Below, piece after piece: positions 1 through 9,416 of a DNA stretch of 43,744 bases (the first letter of the stretch is position 1; each line of letters starts with the position of its first letter). Both the position numbers and the translations under genes were made by a program. The stretch is from an uncultured Bacteroidota bacterium. GTDB taxonomy: Bacteria > Bacteroidota > Bacteroidia > 2-12-FULL-35-15. Where the stretch lies: assembly GCA_903919535.1 (NCBI GenBank), contig CAIXIP010000244.1, positions 1 through 43,744 on the forward strand, read 5' to 3'. The notes under the pieces were generated by a model. It had not been told where the DNA came from. It searched no databases and saw only the letters and a list, made by a program, of their open reading frames with translations.

Positions 1-106
1 AGACAACCGCTATACTTTCATCAATCTGTTAATTCTACTACTATCAAAAATACACCATTCCTATACCTTTAACATAATTTCTGAAACTAAATGAACAGCA
101 ATTCAG

Positions 107-114
107 TATATTTG
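107..114 (+). promoter_or_regulatory. candidate -7 box for the TPR gene
   Basis: The octamer TATATTTG fits the Bacteroidota -7 consensus TAnnTTTG and lies 34 bases before the ATG at 149. No good -33 TTTG element is visible at the expected 18-20 base spacing, so this is only a candidate. Confidence 0.4.
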
Positions 115-148
115 AAATTATAATTCGCTTAAATTTTTTAAGGAACAT

Positions 149-1246
149 ATGCCCAAGTTAAAAACACATTATTTCATACTCCTTTTTATTCTACTTTCTG
201 TCAGATTGATAGCTCAGCCAATTGCTGATTCTACCGATGCATCTCTAGCCTATATCAAATCCGGAAAAATAAAATTAGATTCAGCCAAAATTCGTTCAAA
301 AAATAATGATATCAAAACAGCAAATAAATACGATTCTGATGCTATTAAAGATTTCAAAAAGGCAATCAAAATAAATCCAAATACGTATACCCCCTATTAT
401 TTATTGGGAATTGCTCAATCAGGAACATCTGATTATAAAACAGCGATTTCAAGTTTCACTAAAGCTTTAAATGTTGATTCCACATTATGTGACGCCTTTC
501 GTGAACGAGGACTTGCGCAGGTTGCACTTGGTAAAGACAAAGAAGCATTTTCGGATTTTAGTACAGCTTTAGATAAGAATATTGAGGATGCCGAATCGTT
601 CTACCAAAGGGGAATGTTAAAAGCAAAAAAAAGGGACATTACCTCTGCGATGGCCGATTATGCTCAAGCACTTGAATTAAAACCAAATTTCGCAGATGTA
701 TTCCTGAAGCGAGGTATTCTATTTTATAGCGTAAAAAAGGATTATGTGCTGGCATTGAATGACTTTAACAGCCTACTTGAGGTAAACCCCGATAACAATG
801 AAGGGTATTTATGGCGCGGAAAAACCAAATTTAATGGATACGATTATAAAGGTGCCGAAAAAGACCTTAGTAGATATCTAGATTTTGAACCTGAAAATGT
901 GGATGCTTTAATCACACGAGGTGCAGCCAGATTGAGTATCAATGATTATTCAAATGCAGTTCGTGATTTTGATGAGGCTATTAAATTAGAGCCCAAAAAC
1001 TTTATTGCATACATGAATAGAGGAACAGCAAAAGGTGCTATGAAAAACTTTACTGGCGCCTTAGAAGATTTGGATATGGCAATTGAACTGAAATTTGATT
1101 ATTCATCAGCCTATATTAACAGGGCTGCTGTTCGTTTTGCATCCGGTGACAAAAAAGGTGCTTGCAAAGACCTTGAAAAAGCGGATAGCCTTAACAATGA
1201 AAAAGCTTACGAACTAATGAAAAAATATTGCAAAGAATACCAATAA
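149..1246 (+). CDS. secreted tetratricopeptide-repeat protein
   Basis: A 365-residue protein opening with a Sec signal peptide: a basic start, a hydrophobic stretch, and likely cleavage after the Ala-Gln near residue 23. From about residue 65 to 345 it is built of roughly eight 34-residue TPR units, recognisable by repeated patterns such as AIKINPN, ALELKPN, LLEVNPDN and AIKLEPKN. It ends with a short Cys-containing tail (MKKYCKEYQ), common at the end of Bacteroidota TPR proteins. TPRs are protein-binding scaffolds and no catalytic domain is visible, so the partner and process are unknown. It is probably periplasmic or outer-membrane associated. The ATG at 149 follows a good -7 box, and the gene looks like its own transcription unit. 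Confidence 0.85.
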   Translation: MPKLKTHYFILLFILLSVRLIAQPIADSTDASLAYIKSGKIKLDSAKIRSKNNDIKTANKYDSDAIKDFKKAIKINPNTYTPYYLLGIAQSGTSDYKTAISSFTKALNVDSTLCDAFRERGLAQVALGKDKEAFSDFSTALDKNIEDAESFYQRGMLKAKKRDITSAMADYAQALELKPNFADVFLKRGILFYSVKKDYVLALNDFNSLLEVNPDNNEGYLWRGKTKFNGYDYKGAEKDLSRYLDFEPENVDALITRGAARLSINDYSNAVRDFDEAIKLEPKNFIAYMNRGTAKGAMKNFTGALEDLDMAIELKFDYSSAYINRAAVRFASGDKKGACKDLEKADSLNNEKAYELMKKYCKEYQ

Positions 1247-1385
1247 TCGCTCCTGATACTTTATTCTGTCCCACCTTTCTTTCGTAATTTTTTCCGTTTA
1301 TCCTTCCAATAAATGGTATCATCCTAAACTTCTGTATTATTTAAAAATCTTCATTACTTTAGAACTTCAAAAAATAAATTTTTTT

Positions 1386-4300
1386 ATGAGAAAATCAACA
1401 ATGCTCTTATTCGCTTCATTCATTGTTAGCGCTTCAATTAATTCCCAAACTGACCCTGAAAAAGAAAAAAAATGGGACGTATCAAACCCAAAAGGCACTT
1501 TTAAAGAAGTTGAAATAACAACATCTGAAGGCACCTGGATGAATCTTGACGTTAGTCCGGATGGAAAAAGCATTGTATTTGATATGTTGGGTGATATATA
1601 CATTATGCCAGTTACCGGTGGCGAAGCCAAAGTTTTAAGAACGGGATTTCCGTTTGAGGTACAACCCCGTTTTAGTCCGAATGGAAAAAAAATATCCTTT
1701 ACAAGTGATGCTGGCGGTGGCGATAATATCTGGACAATGAATGCCGATGGTTCTGATGCAAAAGCTGTTACAAAAGAAAATTACCGATTACTTAATAACG
1801 CAGTCTGGACTCCCGATGGCAACTATTTAATTGCACGCAAACACTTTTCTTCCACCCGTTCGTTAGGTGCAGGTGAAATGTGGATGTATCATACATCAGG
1901 CGGTGAAGGATTACAGCTTACAGTTAAGAAAAATGTTCAGCAGGATGCCGGAGAGCCTTGTATTTCGCCTGATGGGCATTATTTGTATTACAGCGAAGAT
2001 ATGTATCCGGGTGGAATGTTTTTATATAATAAAGACCCCAATAATCAGATTTATGTAATCAAACGTTATGACCGAATTAAAGGGGAAACGGATATTGTTA
2101 CTGGCGGCCCAGGTGGTGCATTTCGTCCTCAGATTTCCCGTGACGGAAAAACACTGGCATTTATAAAACGTGTTCGGGAAGCTACTGTTTTATATTTACG
2201 TAATCTGGAAACTGGCGAAGAATGGCCTATCTACGATAAGTTAAGCAAGGATCAACAAGAAGCTTGGGCAATATTTGGAGTTTATACCAACTTTAATTGG
2301 TTAGATGCAAAACATATTATTATTTGGGCAAATGGTAAAATCATGAATGTTGATATAGATCAATCTACTGCTTCAGAAATTCCTTTTACGGTAAACGCAA
2401 AACACAAAATTATTGATGCATTGAAATTCCGTCAGGAAGTTGCTCCGAGTAAATTCACCGTCAAAGTAATTCGAAATGCTACCACTTCTCCTGATGAAAA
2501 AACGTTGATCTTTAATTCTGTTGGTTATTTGTGGAAAAAAGACTTGCCAAATGGAACTCCTGTGCGATTAACTTCATCAATTGATTTTGAATTCGAACCT
2601 TCGTTTTCTCCTTCCGGAGAAGAAATTGTTTATACTACATGGAACGATGAAAACATGGGTGCTATTTACAAGTTGAATTTGAAAAGCAAAAAGCAAATAA
2701 AAATTACAGCTGATAAAGGGATTTATCGTACTCCACGTTTTTCTGCTGATGCGAAGGAAATCGTTTATCAAAAAGAAGATGGAAATGATCATATGGGCTT
2801 TTCATTTTGTGTTGAACCCGGAATTTACCTGATCGAAAATAAGGAAAATGCAAAACCTAAATTAGTGAGCAAAGAAGGTGAAAACCCGCGATTTCTTGCT
2901 GATGGAAGAATTTTCTTTCAAACCGATGATGGAGAAAGCAAAACCTATAAAAGTATTTCAATTGAAGGAAAAGATCTTCGGACCAATTTCACTTCTAAAT
3001 ATGCAACGTCAGTTGTACCTAGTCCTGATGGCAACTGGATAGCCTTTATTGAATTATTTAAAGCATATGTTGCAGCATTCCCAGAGACAGGAAAAGCAAT
3101 TGAACTAAGTTCTAAAACAGAAGCATTGCCGTTAACACAAATTGCGAAAGATGCCGGATTAAATTTGAATTGGAGTATCGACAGCAAAAAAATTCATTGG
3201 ACATATGGAGATCAATATTTTACAGATAATATTAAGGACCGATTTACTTTCTTGGAAGGTTCGCCTGATAAAATAGCTGCAATGGATAGCGTTGGAATAA
3301 AGATTGGCTTAGAATTACCTTTTGATAAACCCAACGGTAAACTTGCATTGAAAGGCGCCCGCATCATTTCCATGAAAGGCGATGAGGTGATAGAAAATGG
3401 AACAATCATTATCAATGAAAATATTATTGAAGAAATTGGCAAAGCTGATGAAATAAAAATCCCTTCCGATGCGAAAATAATTGATTGTACCGGTAAAACC
3501 ATAATGCCAGGAATGGTTGATGTCCACTCACATTTAAGTACATGGCGTTTAGGTCCTTCTCCGCAAAAGCAATGGAGCTATTATGCAAATCTGGCTTATG
3601 GCGTTACAACAACACACGATCCATCATCTGTTTCGGAAATGGTATTTTCTCAATCAGAAATGGTTAAAACAGGATATATGGTTGGTCCGCGTATATTTTC
3701 AACAGGAACGATTTTATATGGAGCTGAAGGGGATTTTAAAGCTGTGATAAATAGCTTAGATGATGCCCGCTCAGCTATTGCACGAACAAAAGCTTTTGGT
3801 GCATTTTCTGTAAAAAGTTATAATCAGCCTCGAAGAGAACAGCGTCAGCAAGTAATACAAGCAGCACGTGATTTGCAAATAATGGTTGTTCCAGAAGGAG
3901 GATCTACTTTTTTTCATAATATGAGTGAAATTATTGATGGACATACGGGTATTGAACATAATATTCCAATTGCAGACCTTAGTAATGATGTAATTAAATT
4001 ATGGGGTGCAAGTAAAACAGGCTATACTCCCACTCTGATTGTTACTTATGGTGCCATTAATGGTGAAGATTACTGGTATCAGAAAACTAATGTTTTGGAA
4101 AATAAACGTTTGCTGAACTTTTATCCTCGTTCAATTATCGATTCTCGTTCCCGCCATCGCACTATGATACCTGATGCAGAGTATGAAAATGGATTTATCG
4201 AAGTTTCAAAATCGTGCAAAAAATTAACGGATGCAGGTGTAAAAGTAAATTTAGGTTCTCATGGACAAATTCAAGGTATTGGTGCACATTGGGAATTATG

Positions 4301-4646
4301 GATGTTACAGATGGGTGGACTAACTCCATTACAAGCAATACGTTGTGCAACAATGAATGGAGCTGAATATATTGGAATGGGAGATCAAATAGGATCATTG
4401 GAGAAAGGTAAATTAGCCGACCTTGTTGTGATGGATAAAAACCCATTAGATAATATTCGCAATACAGAAAGCATCAAATACGTGATTGTAAATGGCCGTT
4501 TATACGATGCCGAAACAATGAACCAGATTGGTAATTATGATGTTAAAAGAAGTAAATTCTATTGGGAAAATTCAAAAGCAAATAATAACTTCCCTTGGCA
4601 TCAGGAAACAAACAGCTTTATGCAAGGATGTGATCTGGGAGATTAA
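1386..4646 (+). CDS. TolB-like beta-propeller / amidohydrolase two-domain protein
   Basis: A 1086-residue exported protein with a signal peptide over about residues 1-21. The first 600 or so residues hold repeated PD40/WD40-like blades, marked by recurring motifs such as SPDGKSIVF, SPNGKKISF and SPSGEEIVY. From about residue 690 to 1070 it is an amidohydrolase-superfamily domain. It has the metal motif His714-Ser-His716 (DVHSH), later histidines at 853 and 857 (GHTGIEH), and a C-terminal LADLVVMDKNPL strand typical of imidazolonepropionase/cytosine-deaminase-like enzymes. Where many amidohydrolases carry a metal-binding Asp, this one reads LGSHGQ. The family is probably a periplasmic metal-dependent hydrolase, but the substrate cannot be told from sequence. 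The length is as usual for this architecture. Confidence 0.85.
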   Translation: MRKSTMLLFASFIVSASINSQTDPEKEKKWDVSNPKGTFKEVEITTSEGTWMNLDVSPDGKSIVFDMLGDIYIMPVTGGEAKVLRTGFPFEVQPRFSPNGKKISFTSDAGGGDNIWTMNADGSDAKAVTKENYRLLNNAVWTPDGNYLIARKHFSSTRSLGAGEMWMYHTSGGEGLQLTVKKNVQQDAGEPCISPDGHYLYYSEDMYPGGMFLYNKDPNNQIYVIKRYDRIKGETDIVTGGPGGAFRPQISRDGKTLAFIKRVREATVLYLRNLETGEEWPIYDKLSKDQQEAWAIFGVYTNFNWLDAKHIIIWANGKIMNVDIDQSTASEIPFTVNAKHKIIDALKFRQEVAPSKFTVKVIRNATTSPDEKTLIFNSVGYLWKKDLPNGTPVRLTSSIDFEFEPSFSPSGEEIVYTTWNDENMGAIYKLNLKSKKQIKITADKGIYRTPRFSADAKEIVYQKEDGNDHMGFSFCVEPGIYLIENKENAKPKLVSKEGENPRFLADGRIFFQTDDGESKTYKSISIEGKDLRTNFTSKYATSVVPSPDGNWIAFIELFKAYVAAFPETGKAIELSSKTEALPLTQIAKDAGLNLNWSIDSKKIHWTYGDQYFTDNIKDRFTFLEGSPDKIAAMDSVGIKIGLELPFDKPNGKLALKGARIISMKGDEVIENGTIIINENIIEEIGKADEIKIPSDAKIIDCTGKTIMPGMVDVHSHLSTWRLGPSPQKQWSYYANLAYGVTTTHDPSSVSEMVFSQSEMVKTGYMVGPRIFSTGTILYGAEGDFKAVINSLDDARSAIARTKAFGAFSVKSYNQPRREQRQQVIQAARDLQIMVVPEGGSTFFHNMSEIIDGHTGIEHNIPIADLSNDVIKLWGASKTGYTPTLIVTYGAINGEDYWYQKTNVLENKRLLNFYPRSIIDSRSRHRTMIPDAEYENGFIEVSKSCKKLTDAGVKVNLGSHGQIQGIGAHWELWMLQMGGLTPLQAIRCATMNGAEYIGMGDQIGSLEKGKLADLVVMDKNPLDNIRNTESIKYVIVNGRLYDAETMNQIGNYDVKRSKFYWENSKANNNFPWHQETNSFMQGCDLGD

Positions 4647-4695
4647 AAATTATCTCGGTGAATAATATTTTATTTAGAATTTAAACCATAAAAAA

Positions 4696-4959
4696 ATGGA
4701 AAAATCATTTAAAAATTGTCAAAGCTGCGGAATGCCATTAAAAAAAGATCCAAAAGGAGGTTCTACAAATGCTGATGGAAGTAAAAATGTAACGTATTGT
4801 AGTTACTGTTTTGAAAGCGGCAAGTTTCTCCAACCTGATGTTACAGCTGAGGAAATGCAAAAATTTGTAAAAGGGAAATTAAAAGAAATGGGATTTCCTG
4901 GGTTTTTGGCCGGATTTTTCACAATGGGAATTCCGAAATTGGAACGCTGGAAAAAATAA
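4696..4959 (+). CDS. small zinc-ribbon protein
   Basis: An 87-residue cytoplasmic protein with two CxxC pairs, CQSCG near residue 8 and CSYC near residue 35. They would bind one zinc ion as a zinc ribbon, in the manner of the putative zinc-ribbon family (PF12674 type). The second half, with EEMQKFVKGKLKEMGF, is helical and has no recognisable catalytic motif. It begins 49 bases after the amidohydrolase stop and could share its transcript. A strong bidirectional terminator follows. The biochemical role is unknown. Confidence 0.75.
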   Translation: MEKSFKNCQSCGMPLKKDPKGGSTNADGSKNVTYCSYCFESGKFLQPDVTAEEMQKFVKGKLKEMGFPGFLAGFFTMGIPKLERWKK

Positions 4960-4991
4960 TTTATTTAATATCATGACTTGTAACACTTTAT

Positions 4992-5025
4992 AAAAAACGG
5001 AGCATAATTATATGCTCCGTTTTTT
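4992..5025. terminator. bidirectional intrinsic terminator
   Basis: Arms at 4992-5006 and 5011-5025 pair perfectly over 15 bp around an ATTA loop. An A-run leads and a T-run follows, so the hairpin can stop transcription from both the zinc-ribbon gene (+) and the fused aminotransferase/T9SS gene (-), whose stop codon overlaps its edge. Confidence 0.9.
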
Positions 5026-8000
5026 AATATATAACAAGTTTTTTGCTCGCTACCCCCTTTGAATTTATTAAGGAAAGTAAGTAAAGTCCTTTTCCGAAAG
5101 GTGAAAGATCAACTGCGCTTTCCTCACGGCCCAGAAAAGATGAGTATTTTCGGGAGAAAAGAAGTCTTCCAACAACATCAGTGATTTCAATAGTTATATC
5201 TGATTTTATTTTTGTTTGAAAATTCAAATTAACAATTCCATTGCTAGGGTTCGGGTACACAGAATAAATAATTCCGTTATCTGAAATTTCATCCATGCCA
5301 AGAAAAGGAGATGATGTTGAATAACAGCCCGTAACAGAATCGGTTTGGCGAAGAGTAATAGATGCTCCAAAATACGGTATAACGAAATATGACCCTATTG
5401 CACCAACAACAATAACATTATTTACATACCATTGATTTCCAAATAAATAACTTGAGTATAGTGTATCGTTACTTAAAGTAATTGTTGGAGTTGTAGGTAA
5501 TGGTGCAACAAAAATATTCACTGTGTCGGATGACACAGCGCAACCAAAAGCATCGGTAACAGTTACTGAACGAAAACCTGTTGAATTTACTCCCAAAACG
5601 GGTGATGTTTGATTTCCAGGATGCCATAAATAATAATTACCACTTGATGTAGATAGCGAAACAGTTTGTCCTTGGCAAATAGTGTCGTTTTTGTTGAGAA
5701 TCACAATAGGTTTTACTTGCGGACTCACAGCGATATAGCTATATTTTGTAACAGAATCTGTTCCAAAAGCATTCGTAACAACCAATGTTGTATTATAATA
5801 GGTTCCAGGAGTATTGTATGTAACAATTGGGTTTTGCAAATTAGATGTGGCAGGTGTTCCGCCAGGAAAAGTCCAACTCCATGAAATAGGCGAATTTAAT
5901 GTACTGTCAGAATATTGAACATTAAAACCAGGACAACCACTCAACGTATCTCCGGCAAAATTAGCAAATGGTAAATTGGATAAAGGATCATGAATTTTGG
6001 TTTGCCATAACCCGCGACCGAAACTTGCAGCCCGTAATTTATTACTTCCGTAGTGAATTTCTAATTCATCAATAACAACATTTGGCAAGCCATTTGAAAA
6101 AGGCATCCATGAATTTATATTATTATCAAAATAATAAACGCCAACATCGGTTCCAATATAAATACCATCATTTGTTCCTGTTTGATTTACGATACAATTA
6201 ACTGGGATATTTAGCAAACTGCCTGATATGTTTGTCCAGGTAGTTCCACCGTCAGCAGTTTTATATACTTTATTTCCAGCAGAATAGCCTGAACGAGTTA
6301 TCCAAATTTTATTAGGATCGGTTGTACATATTTCAATATCCGAAATAGCTGAGCCGCCATCAACGGGATAAATAACTATCGTCCAAGTTGAACCACCATC
6401 AATTGTTTTATAAATAGTAGTAGCTGTTGCTGCATAAATGTAGAGAGGATTAGATTTAGCAACTTTCAGAATTGTTAAGCCAATGGAATTAAAATTTGAA
6501 ATTTGAGTCCAGGAATTCCCTCTACTTGTCGATTTCCAAACATTTTCAAAACCTGCATAAATGGTTGAAGAGTTAATTGGGTCTTGCATCCAAGGAGTTA
6601 TCCATTGGCCTGGTTCAGAAATATTATTTACAATATCATTAAAATTTCCACCACCATTTGAAGAACGCTGTAAAGATCCATTTTGAGAGGCACCATACAT
6701 GTAACTTGGGTTACTCCAATCAATAAAACATTCCATCCCATCACCACCAAGAACCCTATCAAATCCTCCTGCATTGTATAAGCTACAACCATTATCCTGC
6801 CAGCCCTGAATTACCATATTTGCATTTGTAACCGAATTACCTAATCGATACATTTCACCAATTTGCAATCCATCACTTTTATCTTGCCATGAATTTCCTG
6901 CATCAGTAGTTACGTAAATTCCACCATCACATACAGCATAAGTTGCTGAACCGTCTGCACGATAAACTAAATTATGTATATCAGCATGGACGTATGGCAA
7001 TCCGCCTGCACCATACCAATGAGCACTGCAGTTCCAACTACTTCCTGCGTCATTTGATTTCCAAACATTTACCCCGCCAACCATAATTTCATTTTCATCA
7101 GTTGGAGAAGCCGCAAAAGAAAGTGTGTACCAACCTTGTCCTCCTGAATCATTTCCATTTGAATCCCATCCCAATAAATTCGGGAAGTCGCTTTGCATAG
7201 CAAAAGATGCCCCTGAGTTAGTAGAAAGATATACCCCTTTATAACCACTATCAGAACTTGCCGAATATAAAACATAAACGTAATTTGGATTTGCAGGTGT
7301 TACAGCAATAGCCATTCGGTTAACAGTTGAATTAGAAGGTAAACCACTTGGAGTTGATACAAAAGTAAATGATGTTCCTGTATTTATTGACCTATAAAAT
7401 CCATTGGAAGAACCCGCGTAGATAATAGACGGATCTCCTGGTTTTAGTTCAAGATCTTTTACATTGTTTGTATTTAAAACCTTTACCCACGTGCCCCCCG
7501 CATCAATTGATTTAAAAACACCAATACTGGTAGCTGTAAAAATCATATTATGATTATTAGGATTTATGATCACTCTTCCAATGCTTCTTGCTTGAATTGT
7601 CATCCAATTTAACCCTGTAATATTCCAGGTTGCTCCACCATCAGTTGATTTTAAAATCCCGACTCCATAGGTATCGCTTGCATCAAGATCACCTGTTCCG
7701 ATATACATTATATTCGTATTTGTGGGATCTATGGCAATATCATTCACTCCAAGGGTTGGTAAATTATCTGTATTAGTTGACCAGGTTAAGCCTGAATTAG
7801 TTGATTTCCATAATCCACCTGCTGGAGCTCCAGCCCAAATAATATTTTGATCTATCGGATCAAATGCAACACAATTTAATCTACCTGCTCCTCCGCCATT
7901 AGCAGGAACATTAAATGCTCCCATTGGCGACCAGTTTCCACCAACCATACGAGAACTTTTATTCGCATGATTTTCTATTATTTTTTGTAACTCTTCACTT

Positions 8001-9259
8001 CCATTGTTAAGTAAATGCCTATTTCCTGAAGGATAAACACGAGGAGCAACATATTGTTCCCAACGTTTGTATAATAGATATCCTTCATTTTCTTTTTCAG
8101 AATTATTGTTGAAACCAAAAAAACTTTTGAATTTCTCTTTTTTCTCCTCTTTTTTAGCAAAACAAAAGCGTAAGGCTTTGTTATCAACTAATTCATGATA
8201 AAATACGGACATTGGAATAGATGCTATTCCAAATTCTTTTGTTAAACGAATTGCATATTCAGTATCTTTTTCTTTGCTAATACCTTTGTAATTCAGCAAT
8301 TGAAAATAAGTTCCGTTTGCTGGTATGAATTCAAATTTTGAACCTTTCAATAGGTCAATAAAATAATCACGTTTCTTTTGATAAAAACTTCCGAGACTTA
8401 AATAATTTTCTTTGTTTTTTAGGTATTCGGCTAAGGCATGTTGGATAGGAGTGTTAACAGAAAACACTAGGAACTGATGTACTTTACGAAATTCGGCCAT
8501 TAAATTTTCCGGTGCAATACAATATCCCATTTTCCAACCCGTTGTATGAAATGTTTTACCAAATGAAGAAATAATAAAACTGCGTTCAGCAAGTTTAGGA
8601 AAACGAGCCACACTCTGGTGTTCGAATCCATCAAAAATGATGTGTTCGTATACTTCATCACTAACAATTACAATTTCGGTATTCCTGGTTAGTTTTTCTA
8701 GTTTGGCCATGTCGCTTGCCGTCATTATACTTCCGGTAGGATTATGTGGCGTATTAATGATAATCATCTTTGTTCGATGATTTATCACTTTTTTAACCTC
8801 TTCCCAATCAATTGAATAGTTTGGGGCTTTCAGTTGCAAATAAATAGTTTTTCCTCCGTTCAATTCAATTGCAGGTTGATAGCAATCATATGCGGGTTCA
8901 AATATGATTACTTCATCTCCTTCGTGAACTATCGCTGAAATAGCTGTAAAAATTGCTTGAGTGCCACCAGCTGTAATTGTAATTTCAGTTTCGGGATTAT
9001 ATTTTGCACTGTATAATCCTTCTGTTTTTTCAGCAATTACTTCTCTAAGGCTCATTAAACCAGCCATTGGAGCATATTGGTTATTCCCATTAAGCATATA
9101 TTTATTTACAAGTCCGATCAATTCATCGCTGCAGCTAAAATCAGGAAATCCTTGTGAAAGGTTTATAGCATTGTTATCGGCCGCCAGTTTGCTCATTATG
9201 GTAAAAATGGTGGTGCCTACATTCGGTAATTTGCTTTTGATAAGACTAGGATACTTCAT
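5024..9259 (-). CDS. fused frame: PLP aminotransferase + T9SS-type BNR/PKD secreted protein
   Basis: One 1411-codon frame without a stop joins two unrelated proteins. Residues 1 to about 370 are a class I/II aminotransferase close to the methionine/kynurenine aminotransferases (YbdL type). They contain NTPHNPTG, SDEVYEH and the PLP lysine Lys235 in SSFGKTFHTTGWK, and break off after LRFCFAKKEE, some 10-15 residues short of the usual C-terminus. From about residue 372 the sequence is the mature part of a secreted surface protein: a YKRWE..APRVYPSGN block, sortilin/BNR-like repeats (about 435-1085), a PKD domain (about 1096-1183) and a type A T9SS sorting domain from about 1330 (YPNPSNG ... KKLVIY). 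The secreted half has lost its signal peptide, so as written it could not be exported. The cause may be a real deletion fusing neighbours or an assembly error. The ATG at 9259 gives the normal aminotransferase start. Confidence 0.8.
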   Translation of the reverse strand: MKYPSLIKSKLPNVGTTIFTIMSKLAADNNAINLSQGFPDFSCSDELIGLVNKYMLNGNNQYAPMAGLMSLREVIAEKTEGLYSAKYNPETEITITAGGTQAIFTAISAIVHEGDEVIIFEPAYDCYQPAIELNGGKTIYLQLKAPNYSIDWEEVKKVINHRTKMIIINTPHNPTGSIMTASDMAKLEKLTRNTEIVIVSDEVYEHIIFDGFEHQSVARFPKLAERSFIISSFGKTFHTTGWKMGYCIAPENLMAEFRKVHQFLVFSVNTPIQHALAEYLKNKENYLSLGSFYQKKRDYFIDLLKGSKFEFIPANGTYFQLLNYKGISKEKDTEYAIRLTKEFGIASIPMSVFYHELVDNKALRFCFAKKEEKKEKFKSFFGFNNNSEKENEGYLLYKRWEQYVAPRVYPSGNRHLLNNGSEELQKIIENHANKSSRMVGGNWSPMGAFNVPANGGGAGRLNCVAFDPIDQNIIWAGAPAGGLWKSTNSGLTWSTNTDNLPTLGVNDIAIDPTNTNIMYIGTGDLDASDTYGVGILKSTDGGATWNITGLNWMTIQARSIGRVIINPNNHNMIFTATSIGVFKSIDAGGTWVKVLNTNNVKDLELKPGDPSIIYAGSSNGFYRSINTGTSFTFVSTPSGLPSNSTVNRMAIAVTPANPNYVYVLYSASSDSGYKGVYLSTNSGASFAMQSDFPNLLGWDSNGNDSGGQGWYTLSFAASPTDENEIMVGGVNVWKSNDAGSSWNCSAHWYGAGGLPYVHADIHNLVYRADGSATYAVCDGGIYVTTDAGNSWQDKSDGLQIGEMYRLGNSVTNANMVIQGWQDNGCSLYNAGGFDRVLGGDGMECFIDWSNPSYMYGASQNGSLQRSSNGGGNFNDIVNNISEPGQWITPWMQDPINSSTIYAGFENVWKSTSRGNSWTQISNFNSIGLTILKVAKSNPLYIYAATATTIYKTIDGGSTWTIVIYPVDGGSAISDIEICTTDPNKIWITRSGYSAGNKVYKTADGGTTWTNISGSLLNIPVNCIVNQTGTNDGIYIGTDVGVYYFDNNINSWMPFSNGLPNVVIDELEIHYGSNKLRAASFGRGLWQTKIHDPLSNLPFANFAGDTLSGCPGFNVQYSDSTLNSPISWSWTFPGGTPATSNLQNPIVTYNTPGTYYNTTLVVTNAFGTDSVTKYSYIAVSPQVKPIVILNKNDTICQGQTVSLSTSSGNYYLWHPGNQTSPVLGVNSTGFRSVTVTDAFGCAVSSDTVNIFVAPLPTTPTITLSNDTLYSSYLFGNQWYVNNVIVVGAIGSYFVIPYFGASITLRQTDSVTGCYSTSSPFLGMDEISDNGIIYSVYPNPSNGIVNLNFQTKIKSDITIEITDVVGRLLFSRKYSSFLGREESAVDLSPFGKGLYLLSLINSKGVASKKLVIY

Positions 9260-9359
9260 ATATGAAATTTTCAGAAAAATGGATAAATACGAAAATAAAA
9301 TTACATGTTATTGCCGAATTGTTGCTAAATGTTGAAAACAAAAACCTTTTTTTATAATT

Positions 9360-9385
9360 TATTTTTGCGATTTGGACTATTTTTG
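9360..9385 (+). promoter_or_regulatory. two candidate -7 boxes before the prolyl isomerase gene
   Basis: TATTTTTG occurs twice, at 9360-9367 and 9378-9385, both matching TAnnTTTG. They lie 49 and 31 bases before the ATG at 9417. No convincing -33 partner is visible for either, so which one is used, if any, is open. Confidence 0.35.
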
Positions 9386-9416
9386 AAGCCAATTATTAAT
9401 TTAAAAACATTGTAAA

